DNA of 56,009 nt from Bavariicoccus seileri WCC 4188 (GCF_000421665.1 NZ_ATXL01000010.1:1-56009); one strand, 5' to 3'; shown: positions 7,901-17,416, counted from the stretch's first letter. Numbers and translations are program-made. Notes: generated by a model from the sequence alone, not told the origin.

Positions 7901-10054
7901 TTAGTTCCTATAGTCAAACACTTTTTCTAGTAGGTCACGGCTATTCCCGCCAATCATTACTTTAAATTGACCATCATCGCTTCTCGCTGTTTTATCTGAA
8001 TGAACATATCGCAACAATTTTTCGTCAATTTCAAACGTTACTTTTTTCGATTCGGACGGTTCTAGCCATACTTTCTTAAATGCCTTCAACTCTTTGACCG
8101 GTCTGGCTACTTCAGCAACGATATCTTGTAAATAAAGTTGAACGGTTTCTTCCCCAGCCATTTTTCCAACATTCTGCACAGTGATCGACACAAGAATAGT
8201 TTCATCTTTATTCATTCTATTTTGACTCAATTCCATATTGTTATAGTCATATGATGTATAACTTAATCCAAAGCCAAATGGATACTTAGCATAATTAGAA
8301 CAATCTAAATATTTTGAGACATACTTTTCATTTGGTGCACTTTCATACGGCCTACCAGTATTATTAACATTGTAATAGATAGGCACTTGTCCCACTGATT
8401 CTGGGAAAGACATACTTAAGCGTGCACTTGGATTAAAGCTACCCCATAATACATCTGCAAGAGCATTTCCTGCCTCAGTTCCTGGGAACCAAGCAACTAT
8501 TATTGCTTCTGCCTCGTCTACATCCGACAAATCTAATGGTCTCCCATTGTACGTTGTTACTATGACATTTTGATTTACCGATTTGATTGCTTTAAATAAA
8601 CCAATTTGCGCTTTTGGTAACCTAATATCGCTACGACTGGCAGCTTCGCCACTCATCCATTCTGGTTCACCTAAAGCTAAAACGACCTTTTCTGACTGAT
8701 GAGCAAGACTAATTGCCTCTTCAATAGCTTTCTCAGAGGGTTCAAAATAATCAAATTTTTCTTTTCCAATCACTACATTCTTCGAGCATTTTTTTGCTCC
8801 ATCTGCTAGCGAAACGGACTCTTCCTGTTTACCCTGCCAAGACCAAGCTCCCAACACATCATTAGAACTGGCTCCAGGGCCAACAATAGCAACTTTGTCA
8901 TTCGCTTGTAGTGGTAGAATGTTATTGTTTTTAAGGAGTACTATGCTTCTTTTAGCAATATCTCGAGCTGCTTTTCGATGGTCTACTGATAAGATTGTTT
9001 CTGATTCCCGTTCTTCGTTTGCTCCACGGTAAGGATTTTCAAATAACCCTAAGTCATTTTTAAGTGTCAATATTCTTAAGACAGATTCATCAACGAGTTC
9101 CTCGCTGATGATGCCTTCTTTAATCAACTCTTCTAGACTATGGTTGTAACAAGATGTCATCATCTCAATATCTACTCCACTCACTAAAGCCAGTCGAGCT
9201 GCTTCTTTTTCTGTGGCTGAAACCCCATGTGGAATGGTCTCTTTTACAGCACCCCAGTCCGATATAACAACACCTTTAAATCCAAATTCGTTTCTTAATA
9301 CATCTCTTAACAGCCATCTATTAGCTGTAGCTGGAATGCCATCAATAAGGTTGAATGACGTCATAACTAACTTAGCACCAGCATCTATGGCTGCTTTGTA
9401 TCCCGGTAAGTAATTCTGTCTTAGCTCACGTTCAGACATATTGACCGTGTTGTAATCTCTCCCACCAATTGGTGCACCGTAAGCCGCAAAATGCTTGACG
9501 CAAGCAGCAATTTTGGTTAAATCATTCTTTAAATCATCGCCCTGATACCCTTTTACAAAAGCTGCTGCTAAGGTTGCATTGAGAAAACTATCTTCACCCG
9601 TTGATTCGAGTACACGTCCCCACCTAGGATCACGAACTAAATCAACCATCGGCGAAAAAGTCACATGTAAACCAGAAACCGAAGCTTCAAGAGCTGAAAT
9701 ACTAGCTACAGCCTCTGCCACAGTTGGATCAAAAGAACATCCTAAAGCCAATGGAATGGGGAAAATTGTTCTAAACCCATGAATAATATCGGCCATCAAA
9801 ATCAACGGAATATTAAGTCGATTATTTTTTAAATATTGATCTTGAACTCTCTTTGCCTCCTTGGCACCGGAAACTCCAAGCGTTGTTCCAGCGTTGTTAA
9901 TCGCCTCTTGGGTCAATTCCAATTCAGACATTGGTCCAGTTTTTTCTTCCGCTGTGTCCGAATAAAAAGCTGCTGCTAGTTGTAACAGTTGATCGATTTT
10001 TTCATCTAGCGTCATTTGACTTAAAAGATTTTCTATCTGTTTTTTATTCATCAT
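7901..10054 (-). CDS. GH3 beta-glucosidase, probable sophorose-active enzyme
   Basis: A 717-residue glycoside hydrolase family 3 enzyme without signal peptide. Domains in order: TIM barrel with the nucleophile segment GVVISDWGAV (Asp266), the alpha/beta sandwich domain beginning near IVLLKNNNILPL, and a fibronectin-III-like C-terminal domain (VQNVGKMAGEETVQLYLQD). The position of the nucleophile and the length fit the Listeria innocua GH3 enzyme that prefers sophorose and lies beside the GH94 phosphorylase there. Here it should hydrolyse imported beta-1,2-disaccharides and the short products left by the phosphorylase. It follows the permeases after 95 bases, where I see neither promoter nor terminator, and precedes the GH94 gene by 25 bases. 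Confidence 0.92.
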   Translation of the reverse strand: MMNKKQIENLLSQMTLDEKIDQLLQLAAAFYSDTAEEKTGPMSELELTQEAINNAGTTLGVSGAKEAKRVQDQYLKNNRLNIPLILMADIIHGFRTIFPIPLALGCSFDPTVAEAVASISALEASVSGLHVTFSPMVDLVRDPRWGRVLESTGEDSFLNATLAAAFVKGYQGDDLKNDLTKIAACVKHFAAYGAPIGGRDYNTVNMSERELRQNYLPGYKAAIDAGAKLVMTSFNLIDGIPATANRWLLRDVLRNEFGFKGVVISDWGAVKETIPHGVSATEKEAARLALVSGVDIEMMTSCYNHSLEELIKEGIISEELVDESVLRILTLKNDLGLFENPYRGANEERESETILSVDHRKAARDIAKRSIVLLKNNNILPLQANDKVAIVGPGASSNDVLGAWSWQGKQEESVSLADGAKKCSKNVVIGKEKFDYFEPSEKAIEEAISLAHQSEKVVLALGEPEWMSGEAASRSDIRLPKAQIGLFKAIKSVNQNVIVTTYNGRPLDLSDVDEAEAIIVAWFPGTEAGNALADVLWGSFNPSARLSMSFPESVGQVPIYYNVNNTGRPYESAPNEKYVSKYLDCSNYAKYPFGFGLSYTSYDYNNMELSQNRMNKDETILVSITVQNVGKMAGEETVQLYLQDIVAEVARPVKELKAFKKVWLEPSESKKVTFEIDEKLLRYVHSDKTARSDDGQFKVMIGGNSRDLLEKVFDYRN

Positions 10055-10149
10055 TTCTCCTATTTTTATCCGTTATTTCAAAATTTATATCACTATTCGT
10101 ACATGTCCTTTTAACAGTGTTCAAAACCTGTCATACGTATTTACTTGGC

Positions 10150-10983
10150 TTATTTCATTCCAGAGACATTAAAGCCTTGTAAAATATATTTTTGGAAGAT
10201 TAGAAATACAATCAAGATCGGCACGACCATGAATGTAGCTCCCGCCATTTGTAACGCATAATTTGAACCATGTTGCCCTTGTAGCAACTGTAGTCCAACT
10301 GACAAAGTATAAAATCTTTCATCATTTGCAATAATCAATGGCCATAAGAATGCATTCCAACCCCCGATGAAGGTTAAAATACCTTGGACAGCCAATATTG
10401 GCCTAGTCACCGGCAAAATGATTCGAAGAAAAATATACCATTCACTTGCACCATCTAAACGAGCTGCTTCAATCATTTCATTTGATATGGTACTCATAAA
10501 TTGTCTAAACAGGAAAATGCCGAACGCACCAGCCAAACCTGGCAAAATAATACCAGCAAGTGTATTGGTTAAATTGACAGCATTAAGGATCAAATACACC
10601 GGGATCATTGTAACTTGACCAGGAATCATCATTGTTGCTAGTACTAACAGAAATAGTTTATTTTTCCCTTTAAAGTCATACTTGGAAAAACCATAACCTG
10701 CCATCGCGTTTAAGAAGAGACCCGCGAACGAGAAAAATGTGATTATTAGGGTATTTTTCAAGTATGTTCCAAAGTTCAGTCGATCAAATAATTCTATGAA
10801 ATTATCAAACGTCGGATTTTGTGGCAGCAATGTTGGGACAACTTGGTTGATTTCAGCATTCGTTTTAAAAGAAGAGAAAATCATCCAGAGAAATGGGAAA
10901 AAGGTCATTGTTCCAAAGATTAATAGAATCAACCCAACAAATATTTTAGTGCCCCGTTGCGAATTTTTATATGATTTATGCAT
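10150..10983 (-). CDS. Carbohydrate ABC transporter permease, MalG type
   Basis: A 277-residue inner-membrane permease with about six hydrophobic segments. The EAA loop (EAARLDGASEWYIFLRIILP) that docks the ATPase is intact. It pairs with the MalF-type permease 14 bases upstream and the lipoprotein receptor before it. No ATPase gene is present in the operon, so it probably borrows a shared MsmK/MalK-type ATPase encoded elsewhere, as is common for CUT1 importers of Firmicutes. Confidence 0.93.
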   Translation of the reverse strand: MHKSYKNSQRGTKIFVGLILLIFGTMTFFPFLWMIFSSFKTNAEINQVVPTLLPQNPTFDNFIELFDRLNFGTYLKNTLIITFFSFAGLFLNAMAGYGFSKYDFKGKNKLFLLVLATMMIPGQVTMIPVYLILNAVNLTNTLAGIILPGLAGAFGIFLFRQFMSTISNEMIEAARLDGASEWYIFLRIILPVTRPILAVQGILTFIGGWNAFLWPLIIANDERFYTLSVGLQLLQGQHGSNYALQMAGATFMVVPILIVFLIFQKYILQGFNVSGMK

Positions 10984-10997
10984 CTTTCAACCCCTCC

Positions 10998-11882
10998 TTA
11001 CAATTCATTTTTTCGTTGTCTGTTTTGGACTTTAAGCTGAATAATAGTTACAATGATTATCGCGATAAATAACACGAATGATCCAGCAGCTGCATATCCA
11101 AATTTGCTGTATTGGAAACCATTTTGGTAGATGAATAACGCAATTGATAGTGTACTTTGCAATGGTCCCCCATCTGTCATAACAAACGGTTCTTCGAAGA
11201 ATTGGAACCACCCAATTAAGGTTGTCACTGTGACAAAGAAAATCGAAAACTTCAATAATGGAACAGTTATTTTAGTGATCTGTTGCCATTTATTAGCACC
11301 ATCTATCTCGGCGGCTTCATAATACGCTTTGGGAATTCCTTGAATAGCTGCTAGAAAAATCAACATATTCAAGCCTATAGCTTTCCAAACTGCAATAATG
11401 ATCAAAGAAATCTTTGAGGTTCCAGGATTTGTCAACCAAAGGATAGGGCCGACATTGATATATGAAAGAAGATGATTTAACAATCCAATTGTAGGGTTAT
11501 ATAAGTACATCCAAACCACAGCTATTGCTACTGTATTTGTGATAGATGGACTATAGAAAACTAACCTCATGAATTTAAAAAACTTATTTTCCCCAAAATT
11601 AATCATAATCGCCAGAGCAAGGGATATCAGAATAACTAGGGGAACACCAATAACGACATAATAGATTGTGTTTAAAACAGCTTTGCCAAAACTAGCATCA
11701 GTAAATATGTTTCTGTAGTTCTCTAAACCAATGAAATTGATTCTGGAATAATCTGCTAAGCCAGCTAAGCTCATATCCGTAAAACTGATAATCAGCGCAA
11801 TAAAGATTGGTATAATGGAAAATATAACAAGTAGTGTGATGGCCGGGGCAATGAAAAAGTATGGGGCCTTTTTTGCTTCCAT
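10998..11882 (-). CDS. Carbohydrate ABC transporter permease, MalF/UgpA type
   Basis: A 294-residue permease with about six membrane spans and an EAA loop (EAAEIDGANKWQQITKITVP). It starts MEAKKAPYFFIAPAITLLV after an AGGAGG site. It is the first permease of the importer, separated from the binding-protein gene by a hairpin with a T-run that may lower its expression relative to the receptor. By context it helps import beta-1,2-gluco-oligosaccharides. Confidence 0.93.
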   Translation of the reverse strand: MEAKKAPYFFIAPAITLLVIFSIIPIFIALIISFTDMSLAGLADYSRINFIGLENYRNIFTDASFGKAVLNTIYYVVIGVPLVILISLALAIMINFGENKFFKFMRLVFYSPSITNTVAIAVVWMYLYNPTIGLLNHLLSYINVGPILWLTNPGTSKISLIIIAVWKAIGLNMLIFLAAIQGIPKAYYEAAEIDGANKWQQITKITVPLLKFSIFFVTVTTLIGWFQFFEEPFVMTDGGPLQSTLSIALFIYQNGFQYSKFGYAAAGSFVLFIAIIIVTIIQLKVQNRQRKNEL

Positions 11883-11896
11883 TTTTGATTCCTCCT

Positions 11897-11932
11897 AAAA
11901 AAGAAACTCGACTCTCAAAGATTTAGAGAGTC
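11897..11932 (-). terminator. Intercistronic hairpin between receptor and permease genes
   Basis: Read on the minus strand, a gactctc/gagagtc stem with a 9-base loop (11910-11932) is followed by gagtttcttttttagg. This looks like a leaky terminator or RNA-stabilising hairpin, which would give more binding protein than permease from one transcript. Confidence 0.65.
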
Positions 11933-11947
11933 AAGATCTTGTTCAAT

Positions 11948-13192
11948 CTATTTTAGTATATTTTCAGTTTGCTGCGTTAAATCATCCATTGCTGTTTGAA
12001 CATCTTTTGATTTAGCAACAACTTGTTCCCATTCTTTCAAGTAATTTTGAGTGATTTCGTCCCATTCCTTCATCAAAGGCATTGGTTGTGATTCGTTTAA
12101 CTGTTCCCCAAACACTGAAATATGTGGATCAGTCGTAAAGACATCATCTTCCCATGCAGATTGACTTGTAGGTAATGAATTTGTATTTTCAAAGAACGCT
12201 GTTTGGTTCTCTGGTCTAGATAAGAACTCAATCAATTTAATAGCATCATCTTTTTTCTTAGAACTACTAAATACAGCTAAATTGGCACCACCTGTTACAG
12301 ATGTATTACTAACAGGTCCAGCAGGTAATTCCGCTACTGCCCATTTTCCTTCAATATCGGGCGCGTTTTCTTCAATAGCATTAATCATCCATGGACCACT
12401 GATAAACATAGGAACAACACCGTCACCGCCAAAACCTTGACTGATATCTAACCCTAAATCTGTGCTAGGAGCAGCCCCTGATTCTACCATTCCATAAAGG
12501 AAATCAAGTGCTTCTACCATTTCTGGTTGGTTGAACAACGGAGTGGTATTATCATCGAACAATTCTGAACCATTTTGTCGCGCAAACATAAATCCAAAAG
12601 TCGGTTCAGAAGCATCAACATTGAAACCATACATATTATCTCCACGTTCAGACAGCTTTTGTGCAGCATCTGCTAATTCATCCCATGTTTTTGGTGCTTC
12701 AGAGTAACCAACTGATTCTAATAAATCCGTGCGATAATATAGTGCCCGTGTCTCTGTATACCAAGGAACAGCATAGTATTTATCGTCGAACTTAGTAGTT
12801 TCCACTGAGCCATCAAAAAAATTAGTAGGCTTTAAGGTGTCATTTCCTTCTACATCTTCAGTTATATCTAGTAACGCACCGGCGTCTACAAACTCACTCA
12901 TATACGTTGAGCCCATTTGTACAACGTCTGGACCACCCTTTGATGCAACTGCAGTCAACAATTTATCTCTAGAAGAACTCCATGGAATACTTTGAATTTT
13001 AACTTTTATCCCAGTTTCTTCTGTAAAATCATCCACGATTGGTTTGATTCCTTGGTCACCATCACCCATGTACCAAAAAGTAAGTTCATCACTTGAACTA
13101 CTATCGCTCCCACCATTTGAACAGCCTGCCATTAAGCCTATAGAAGCTACAGCTAAAGCTCCCAAAGCCACCATTCTCTTTTTAAATTTCAT
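11948..13192 (-). CDS. Sugar-binding lipoprotein of the ABC importer
   Basis: A 414-residue extracellular solute-binding protein (family 1). The N-terminus MKFKKRMVALGALAVASIG is a lipoprotein signal, and the lipobox LMAGC places the lipidated cysteine near residue 24. The mature part starts with a Ser/Gly-rich linker, then LTFWYMGDGDQGIKPIVDDF. It is the first gene of the operon, with an AT-rich promoter and palindromic operator upstream and a GGAGG ribosome site 7 bases before the ATG. By comparison with the Listeria locus the ligand is probably beta-1,2-gluco-oligosaccharide, but binding-protein sequence alone does not prove this. Confidence 0.92.
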   Translation of the reverse strand: MKFKKRMVALGALAVASIGLMAGCSNGGSDSSSSDELTFWYMGDGDQGIKPIVDDFTEETGIKVKIQSIPWSSSRDKLLTAVASKGGPDVVQMGSTYMSEFVDAGALLDITEDVEGNDTLKPTNFFDGSVETTKFDDKYYAVPWYTETRALYYRTDLLESVGYSEAPKTWDELADAAQKLSERGDNMYGFNVDASEPTFGFMFARQNGSELFDDNTTPLFNQPEMVEALDFLYGMVESGAAPSTDLGLDISQGFGGDGVVPMFISGPWMINAIEENAPDIEGKWAVAELPAGPVSNTSVTGGANLAVFSSSKKKDDAIKLIEFLSRPENQTAFFENTNSLPTSQSAWEDDVFTTDPHISVFGEQLNESQPMPLMKEWDEITQNYLKEWEQVVAKSKDVQTAMDDLTQQTENILK

Positions 13193-13225
13193 TTTCCATC
13201 CTCCATTTTGTTTTTTTATTTTGGT

Positions 13226-13273
13226 GAAACGTTTCTATAAATTGATTATACATCATGAATTTTATAAATGCAA
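13226..13273 (-). promoter_or_regulatory. Promoter and LacI-type operator of the sugar operon
   Basis: On the minus strand TTGCAT (13268-13273) and TATAAT (13245-13250) are 17 bases apart. The perfect 10-bp palindrome GAAACGTTTC with a central CG (13226-13235) starts about 9 bases after the -10 box, over or just after the start of transcription. This is the usual place for a repressor of the LacI/CcpA family. It could serve the operon's own LacI regulator; it differs from the usual cre consensus at the outer positions. Confidence 0.75.
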
Positions 13274-13410
13274 TCGCTTTCTGTTCTGTTTTTGTAGCAA
13301 ATTATCGGAGATATTCCATTTCTAACCTATAAATTAACCTTTCAACTATCGAATCGTTTCTATTGTTAGAAGTATTTAGGTATCAGACTAAACTTTGTGG
13401 CTTTTTTTGA

Positions 13411-13461
13411 CAAAATAAAAAGTAACTCACAGTCTGTCGAACAGATAGACTATGAGTTGCT
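13411..13461 (-). terminator. Terminator downstream of thrB
   Basis: On the minus strand, arms gcaactcatagtct and agactgtgagttac (imperfect) form a long hairpin followed by tttttattttg. It lies about 160 bases after the thrB stop, beyond the repeat array, and separates the threonine operon from the sugar operon. Confidence 0.75.
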
Positions 13462-13552
13462 CTTAAAAAATGTCTTTTTAAAGTTTATAATTCTTCAAGT
13501 GACTGCTATAACAATCGATAGGATAAGGATTTACCATCTTGTTAATAATCTT

Positions 13553-13610
13553 ATAGACAAACATGCCATCCTATAAACAAACATGCAACTTATAGATAAA
13601 CATGCTGATC
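13553..13610 (+). repeat. 20-bp spaced repeat array, right border of the sugar operon
   Basis: Three units start at 13553, 13573 and 13592, with consensus atarayaaacatgc; the last continues as tgatc. The units match those at 2688-2767 in sequence, spacing, orientation and final catgctgatc-like motif. The array lies in the 3' region of thrB, just beyond its stop codon. Confidence 0.75.
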
Positions 13611-13623
13611 AAAATGTACTATT

Positions 13624-14547
13624 TCAGACAACTTCAACGCCTTTTTCAGGAACGACTAAACAAGCAACTTCACAGTGGGGAAAATGGCTTGCTAACTGGC
13701 GTCGCAACTTTTCACCTTCGCTTTTTTTTGCAATTGAAATAATAGTTGGCCCAGCACCACTTAACGCTGTTCCAATCGCACCGTATGTTTGCGCTAAGTC
13801 AACGACGTGAGCATACTCCTTAACCAAAGCTTCACGATAAGGTTGATGGAATAGATCCTTTCGCATCATCCGACCCATGAGTTCCCAGTCCTCGGTTAAA
13901 AGTCCAACCACCAACATATTACTGATAGCACTCGCTTTAACAGCATCAAAGAAAGGGAGAGTTTCAGGTAATACCCGTCTGGCATCTCTAGTCAACACTT
14001 CATAGGGTGGCACGACAACAACAACATCGATATTTGGCGATTTACCGAGATACATCTCCGTATCAGAAGCTTCATGCATACCGATAAATAAACCACCAAA
14101 TAATGAAGGTCCCACATTATCAGGATGCCCCTCAATGCTAGTTGCCAAGTGAAGTTTCTCCTCATTCGACAATTTCAAATCCGCTAGTTGATTAGCAAGC
14201 TCAACACCCGCCACAATAGCAGACGCGCTTGTCCCCATGCCACGAGCTAAAGGAGCATCACTCCATACAGTGACCTTAGCTGGAGGGAGTTCTTTATGGT
14301 AAGCATCCGCCACTTTTTTAGCGACACGATACATTAGGTTGTCTTCGCCAGTGGGTAGTGCTTTTAACGCTTCAGTGGTTCCTTCAAAGTGCCAGACGTC
14401 ACTTGGCCGAACAGTCAGCTTTAAATACTTTGATAATGCCATACCTACGGAATCAAAACCCGGGCCAAGATTGGCCGTGCTTGCTGGCACAATGATTTCA
14501 AACTGTTTATCTCTATTTTTCTGTTCTCGCTTCATGGCACTGCTCAC
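13624..14547 (-). CDS. thrB: Homoserine kinase
   Basis: A 307-residue GHMP kinase that phosphorylates homoserine for threonine synthesis. It shows the N-terminal [20 protein letters not shown], the ATP-binding loop [20 protein letters not shown], and the C-terminal [14 protein letters not shown]. The start ATG at 14547 overlaps the thrC stop by four bases, indicating translational coupling. The first dozen residues ([12 protein letters not shown]) are an extension, so the ATG four codons in is an alternative start. Homoserine dehydrogenase is not nearby. Confidence 0.95.
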   Translation of the reverse strand: MSSAMKREQKNRDKQFEIIVPASTANLGPGFDSVGMALSKYLKLTVRPSDVWHFEGTTEALKALPTGEDNLMYRVAKKVADAYHKELPPAKVTVWSDAPLARGMGTSASAIVAGVELANQLADLKLSNEEKLHLATSIEGHPDNVGPSLFGGLFIGMHEASDTEMYLGKSPNIDVVVVVPPYEVLTRDARRVLPETLPFFDAVKASAISNMLVVGLLTEDWELMGRMMRKDLFHQPYREALVKEYAHVVDLAQTYGAIGTALSGAGPTIISIAKKSEGEKLRRQLASHFPHCEVACLVVPEKGVEVV

Positions 14548-15602
14548 AATCCGACCGGTAGGTTTAAGTGTTTCAACACTTCTTCTTCAATTGCAGGCAC
14601 CTTTAATGGCTTTATATCTGAAATATCAAGGGCGGTATTAGGATCCTTCAAACCATTCCCCGTCAATATAGCAACAACAGTACTTCCATCTTCAATTTCG
14701 CCAGACTCTACTTGTTTCATTACACCAGCAATCGTGGCACACGAAGCAGGCTCTGCAAAAACACCTTCTGTTTTAGCGAGAAGTTGATAAGCCGCTAAAA
14801 TTTCCTCGTCAGTCACTTCATCGATTTTACCATTTGATTCAGTAGCTGCATTGACAGCTTTTTCCCAGCTTGCTGGATTACCAATACGTATAGCTGTCGC
14901 AATCGTCTCAGGATGCTCAACTATTTTATTATGAACAATAGGAGCTGCCCCAGCTGCTTGGAAGCCACGCATTTTAGGTAACCCAGTCCCATGCAAGTCA
15001 TTGAACTCTTTGAACCCTTTCCAATAAGCTGTGATATTCCCAGCATTTCCGACAGGAATCGCCAAGATATCTGGTGCTGACCCCAACTGCTCACAAACCT
15101 CAAAAGCACCAGTCTTTTGCCCCTCGATACGATAAGGATTAATCGAGTTAACCAAAGCAATCGGGTGATGAGCACAAATATCCCTAACCATAGTCAAAGC
15201 TTCATCGAAATTCCCATCTATAGCAATGATTTCCGCGCCATACATAACAGCCTGTGCTAATTTACCAAAAGCTATCTTTCCATCCGGAATGATCACGATA
15301 CATTTCATTTGACTACGGGCAGCATAAGCTGCAGCTGAAGCAGACGTATTCCCCGTAGAAGCACACATAATAGTATCGTTGCCCTCTTCCTTTGCCTTAG
15401 CAACAGCCATGACCATGCCACGATCTTTAAAAGACCCAGTTGGATTGACTCCCTCGGTTTTTGCATACAATTTTATGCCAAGCTGTTTCGATAATGTTTC
15501 CAGAAAGACAAGAGGGGTATTCCCTTCATTCAATGTCAAATGAGGTGTCTTTTCTGTTACGGGTAACTGGTCCTTATAATGGTCAATCAATCCTTGCCAC
15601 AT
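14544..15602 (-). CDS. thrC: Threonine synthase
   Basis: A 352-residue PLP enzyme that converts O-phosphohomoserine to threonine. The PLP-lysine motif [11 protein letters not shown] lies near residues 53-63, with [16 protein letters not shown] as phosphate-binding region and a glycine-rich [15 protein letters not shown]. It is the first gene of the thrC-thrB operon, starting [14 protein letters not shown] after a GGAGTG site. A promoter with a 17-base spacer lies upstream at 15685-15713. It is of the short bacillar type, without the N-terminal extension of the E. coli enzyme. Confidence 0.95.
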   Translation of the reverse strand: MWQGLIDHYKDQLPVTEKTPHLTLNEGNTPLVFLETLSKQLGIKLYAKTEGVNPTGSFKDRGMVMAVAKAKEEGNDTIMCASTGNTSASAAAYAARSQMKCIVIIPDGKIAFGKLAQAVMYGAEIIAIDGNFDEALTMVRDICAHHPIALVNSINPYRIEGQKTGAFEVCEQLGSAPDILAIPVGNAGNITAYWKGFKEFNDLHGTGLPKMRGFQAAGAAPIVHNKIVEHPETIATAIRIGNPASWEKAVNAATESNGKIDEVTDEEILAAYQLLAKTEGVFAEPASCATIAGVMKQVESGEIEDGSTVVAILTGNGLKDPNTALDISDIKPLKVPAIEEEVLKHLNLPVGL

Positions 15603-15684
15603 TTAGTATTGTCCACTCCTTTGTTTAATGACTTGTTCACTGCCTATAAAATGTTAAAAAACAATGAGAAAGTTTGTTACGCTT

Positions 15685-15713
15685 ATTATAGATAACTGAC
15701 ACACATTAGACAA
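15685..15713 (-). promoter_or_regulatory. Promoter of thrC-thrB
   Basis: On the minus strand TTGTCT (15708-15713) and TATAAT (15685-15690) are 17 bases apart, about 85 bases upstream of the thrC start. No T-box or other leader element is visible in the short 5' region. Confidence 0.65.
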
Positions 15714-15767
15714 GGACATATGCCATATTTATCACAAACAATGTGATCTTTATCCCTATTTTTCTAC

Positions 15768-15798
15768 AAAAAAAGAACTGAGAGTGATTTCTCAGTTC
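15768..15798 (-). terminator. Terminator downstream of exonuclease III
   Basis: A perfect 9-bp stem gaactgaga/tctcagttc (15775-15798) is followed on the minus strand by seven Ts. It lies about 180 bases after the exonuclease stop and protects the thrC promoter from readthrough. The interval 15800-15978 holds only short direct repeats (cagaaaactactca twice near 15929-15958). Confidence 0.85.
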
Positions 15799-15978
15799 AT
15801 CTACAAACATCTACTAAAGAATTTTTATTGGGTTGAACGTCTTGTCTGACCTAGACCTAACAGCATTTAAGAAGTCATACAATTCTTTGAGCGTTCACTA
15901 TCGCACATGACTTATGCCGCCACTATCCAGAAAACTACTCACCAGAAAACTACTCAGCACTTTTAAAACATATCAAAT

Positions 15979-16809
15979 CTATTCAGCAATTTCGATCTCG
16001 ATTGGCGTATGATCTTGTCGCGTACCCGAATCGATCATCTCAGCTTTCGTCACTTTATCAGCGATCCGATCACTGACGATCGTATAATCGATCCGCCATC
16101 CTGAGTTGTTTACTTTACTCGTGCGAACACGCTGTGCCCACCAACTGTAGACACCTTCAACATCGCCATGCACATGACGGAAAGCATCGGTAAACCCACG
16201 GCTTAATAAGTGCGTAAAACCAACACGTTCTTCATCTGTAAACCCAGCAGACATGTGATTGCGATCAGGATGAGCTAGATCGATCTCATGATGGGCAACA
16301 TTAAAGTCTCCAACCGCCAAAACAGGTTTAGTCTTGTCCAATTCGGCTAAATAATCAGCATACTTTTGATCCCACACTTGTCGATCAGCTAGACGTTCTA
16401 ATTTGTTACCCGCATTGGGTGTGTACACTTGCGTCACAAAAAGATTGTCAAATTCGAGCGTGATAATCCGCCCCTCAGCATCCATCGTTGTCGGTGCTCC
16501 AATTTCTGGGAACGTAACCTTAGGCTCTTCTAACGTTTTAAGGTAAAAGAACAAAGTCCCAGCATAACCCTTACGCGCAGGTTCAACAGAACTCCGCCAG
16601 GCATAATTATAATTCGGAGCCAGTTGTGTAATCACTTCGATGTGTTTAGAGGTTAACCCTTTGACTGATAATTTAGTTTCTTGAATAGCGATGACATCCG
16701 GTTTTAAAGCAATGACCTTTTGTAACGTCGCACGTGTTAACAATGCCCGATTAGAATCGCTCGTTAATGCAGCATTTAATGAATCGATATTCCATGAGAT
16801 GAGTTTCAT
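15979..16809 (-). CDS. exoA: Exodeoxyribonuclease III / AP endonuclease
   Basis: A 276-residue exonuclease III family DNA-repair enzyme that cleaves at abasic sites. It begins MKLISWNIDSLNAAL and shows the conserved metal-binding IQETKLS, the YTPNAG loop, the catalytic GDFNVAHHEIDLAHP, SWWAQRVRTSKVNNSGWRID and the terminal QDHTPIEIEI with the active-site Asp-His. Length fits the bacillar ExoA type. It appears to be a single-gene unit with an AGGAGT site and its own terminator. Confidence 0.94.
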   Translation of the reverse strand: MKLISWNIDSLNAALTSDSNRALLTRATLQKVIALKPDVIAIQETKLSVKGLTSKHIEVITQLAPNYNYAWRSSVEPARKGYAGTLFFYLKTLEEPKVTFPEIGAPTTMDAEGRIITLEFDNLFVTQVYTPNAGNKLERLADRQVWDQKYADYLAELDKTKPVLAVGDFNVAHHEIDLAHPDRNHMSAGFTDEERVGFTHLLSRGFTDAFRHVHGDVEGVYSWWAQRVRTSKVNNSGWRIDYTIVSDRIADKVTKAEMIDSGTRQDHTPIEIEIAE

Positions 16810-16964
16810 ATAAGTTCGTGTACTCCTATCATTTGTAATTTAACTATTGCAAGGTGACAGTGATAATAAAGCCAAACCTTAACTATTTCCATATCACTAG
16901 AATACCCTATTTCAGCTTTATTTTCATATACTAGCATACTCTGAGAATACACTATGGGCCAAAA

Positions 16965-17031
16965 AGCAATACTAACCCTTCAATACGGACCACCTTACGA
17001 GATAGCCCGTACATTAGAAGTTAGTATTGCT
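16965..17031 (-). terminator. Terminator of the HIT gene, overlapping its stop codon
   Basis: The arms gcaatactaac and gttagtattgc are perfect complements; on the minus strand the first arm contains the last codons and stop of the HIT gene and the second is followed by TTTTT. An inner ggrcc-type pairing strengthens the hairpin. The terminator stem thus begins inside the coding sequence. Confidence 0.75.
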
Positions 17032-17416
17032 CCTTAATGACTTCAATCAATTTAGCTGTCGATAATTCATGTGGTACTAAAACTTGGTTATCATAAAAAC
17101 CATCATGCTCATAACGAGGGACAATATGCACATGAAAGTGAGTGTTTTCTTCCATAACACCTGCATCGTTTTGTAATACTGTAGTGCCGAGAACATCAAA
17201 ATTTGTTTCGATGGTTGACACTAATTTTATCTCTAGCCGGATTAAGTCGTCTAATTCCTTTTCGGTCAACTCTGTTAAACTCATTCGGTGCTCTTTTGAA
17301 ACGATTAGAATATGTCCGTCCTGAACTGGAAATTTATCTAATAACACCTTGAAGTACTTCGTTTCTAAGAAAATCTGACTAGCGCTGAGACCTGAGCAAA
17401 AAATGCAATTAGTCAC
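17021..17416 (-). CDS. HIT-family nucleotide hydrolase
   Basis: A 131-residue histidine-triad protein. The triad HFHVHIVPRY sits near residue 100, and an N-terminal CIFC pair may bind zinc. HIT proteins hydrolyse nucleoside phosphoramidates and dinucleoside polyphosphates in the cytoplasm; the exact substrate cannot be read from sequence. The start ATG at 17416 is preceded by a GGAAGG-like site. It is a single-gene unit with an overlapping terminator, downstream of a decayed HD-domain gene. Confidence 0.88.
   Translation of the reverse strand: MTNCIFCSGLSASQIFLETKYFKVLLDKFPVQDGHILIVSKEHRMSLTELTEKELDDLIRLEIKLVSTIETNFDVLGTTVLQNDAGVMEENTHFHVHIVPRYEHDGFYDNQVLVPHELSTAKLIEVIKEQY

Noticed and set aside
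13583-13810. Plus-strand open frame over the thrB 3' end
   Set aside because: Antisense shadow of thrB, starting inside the repeat array.
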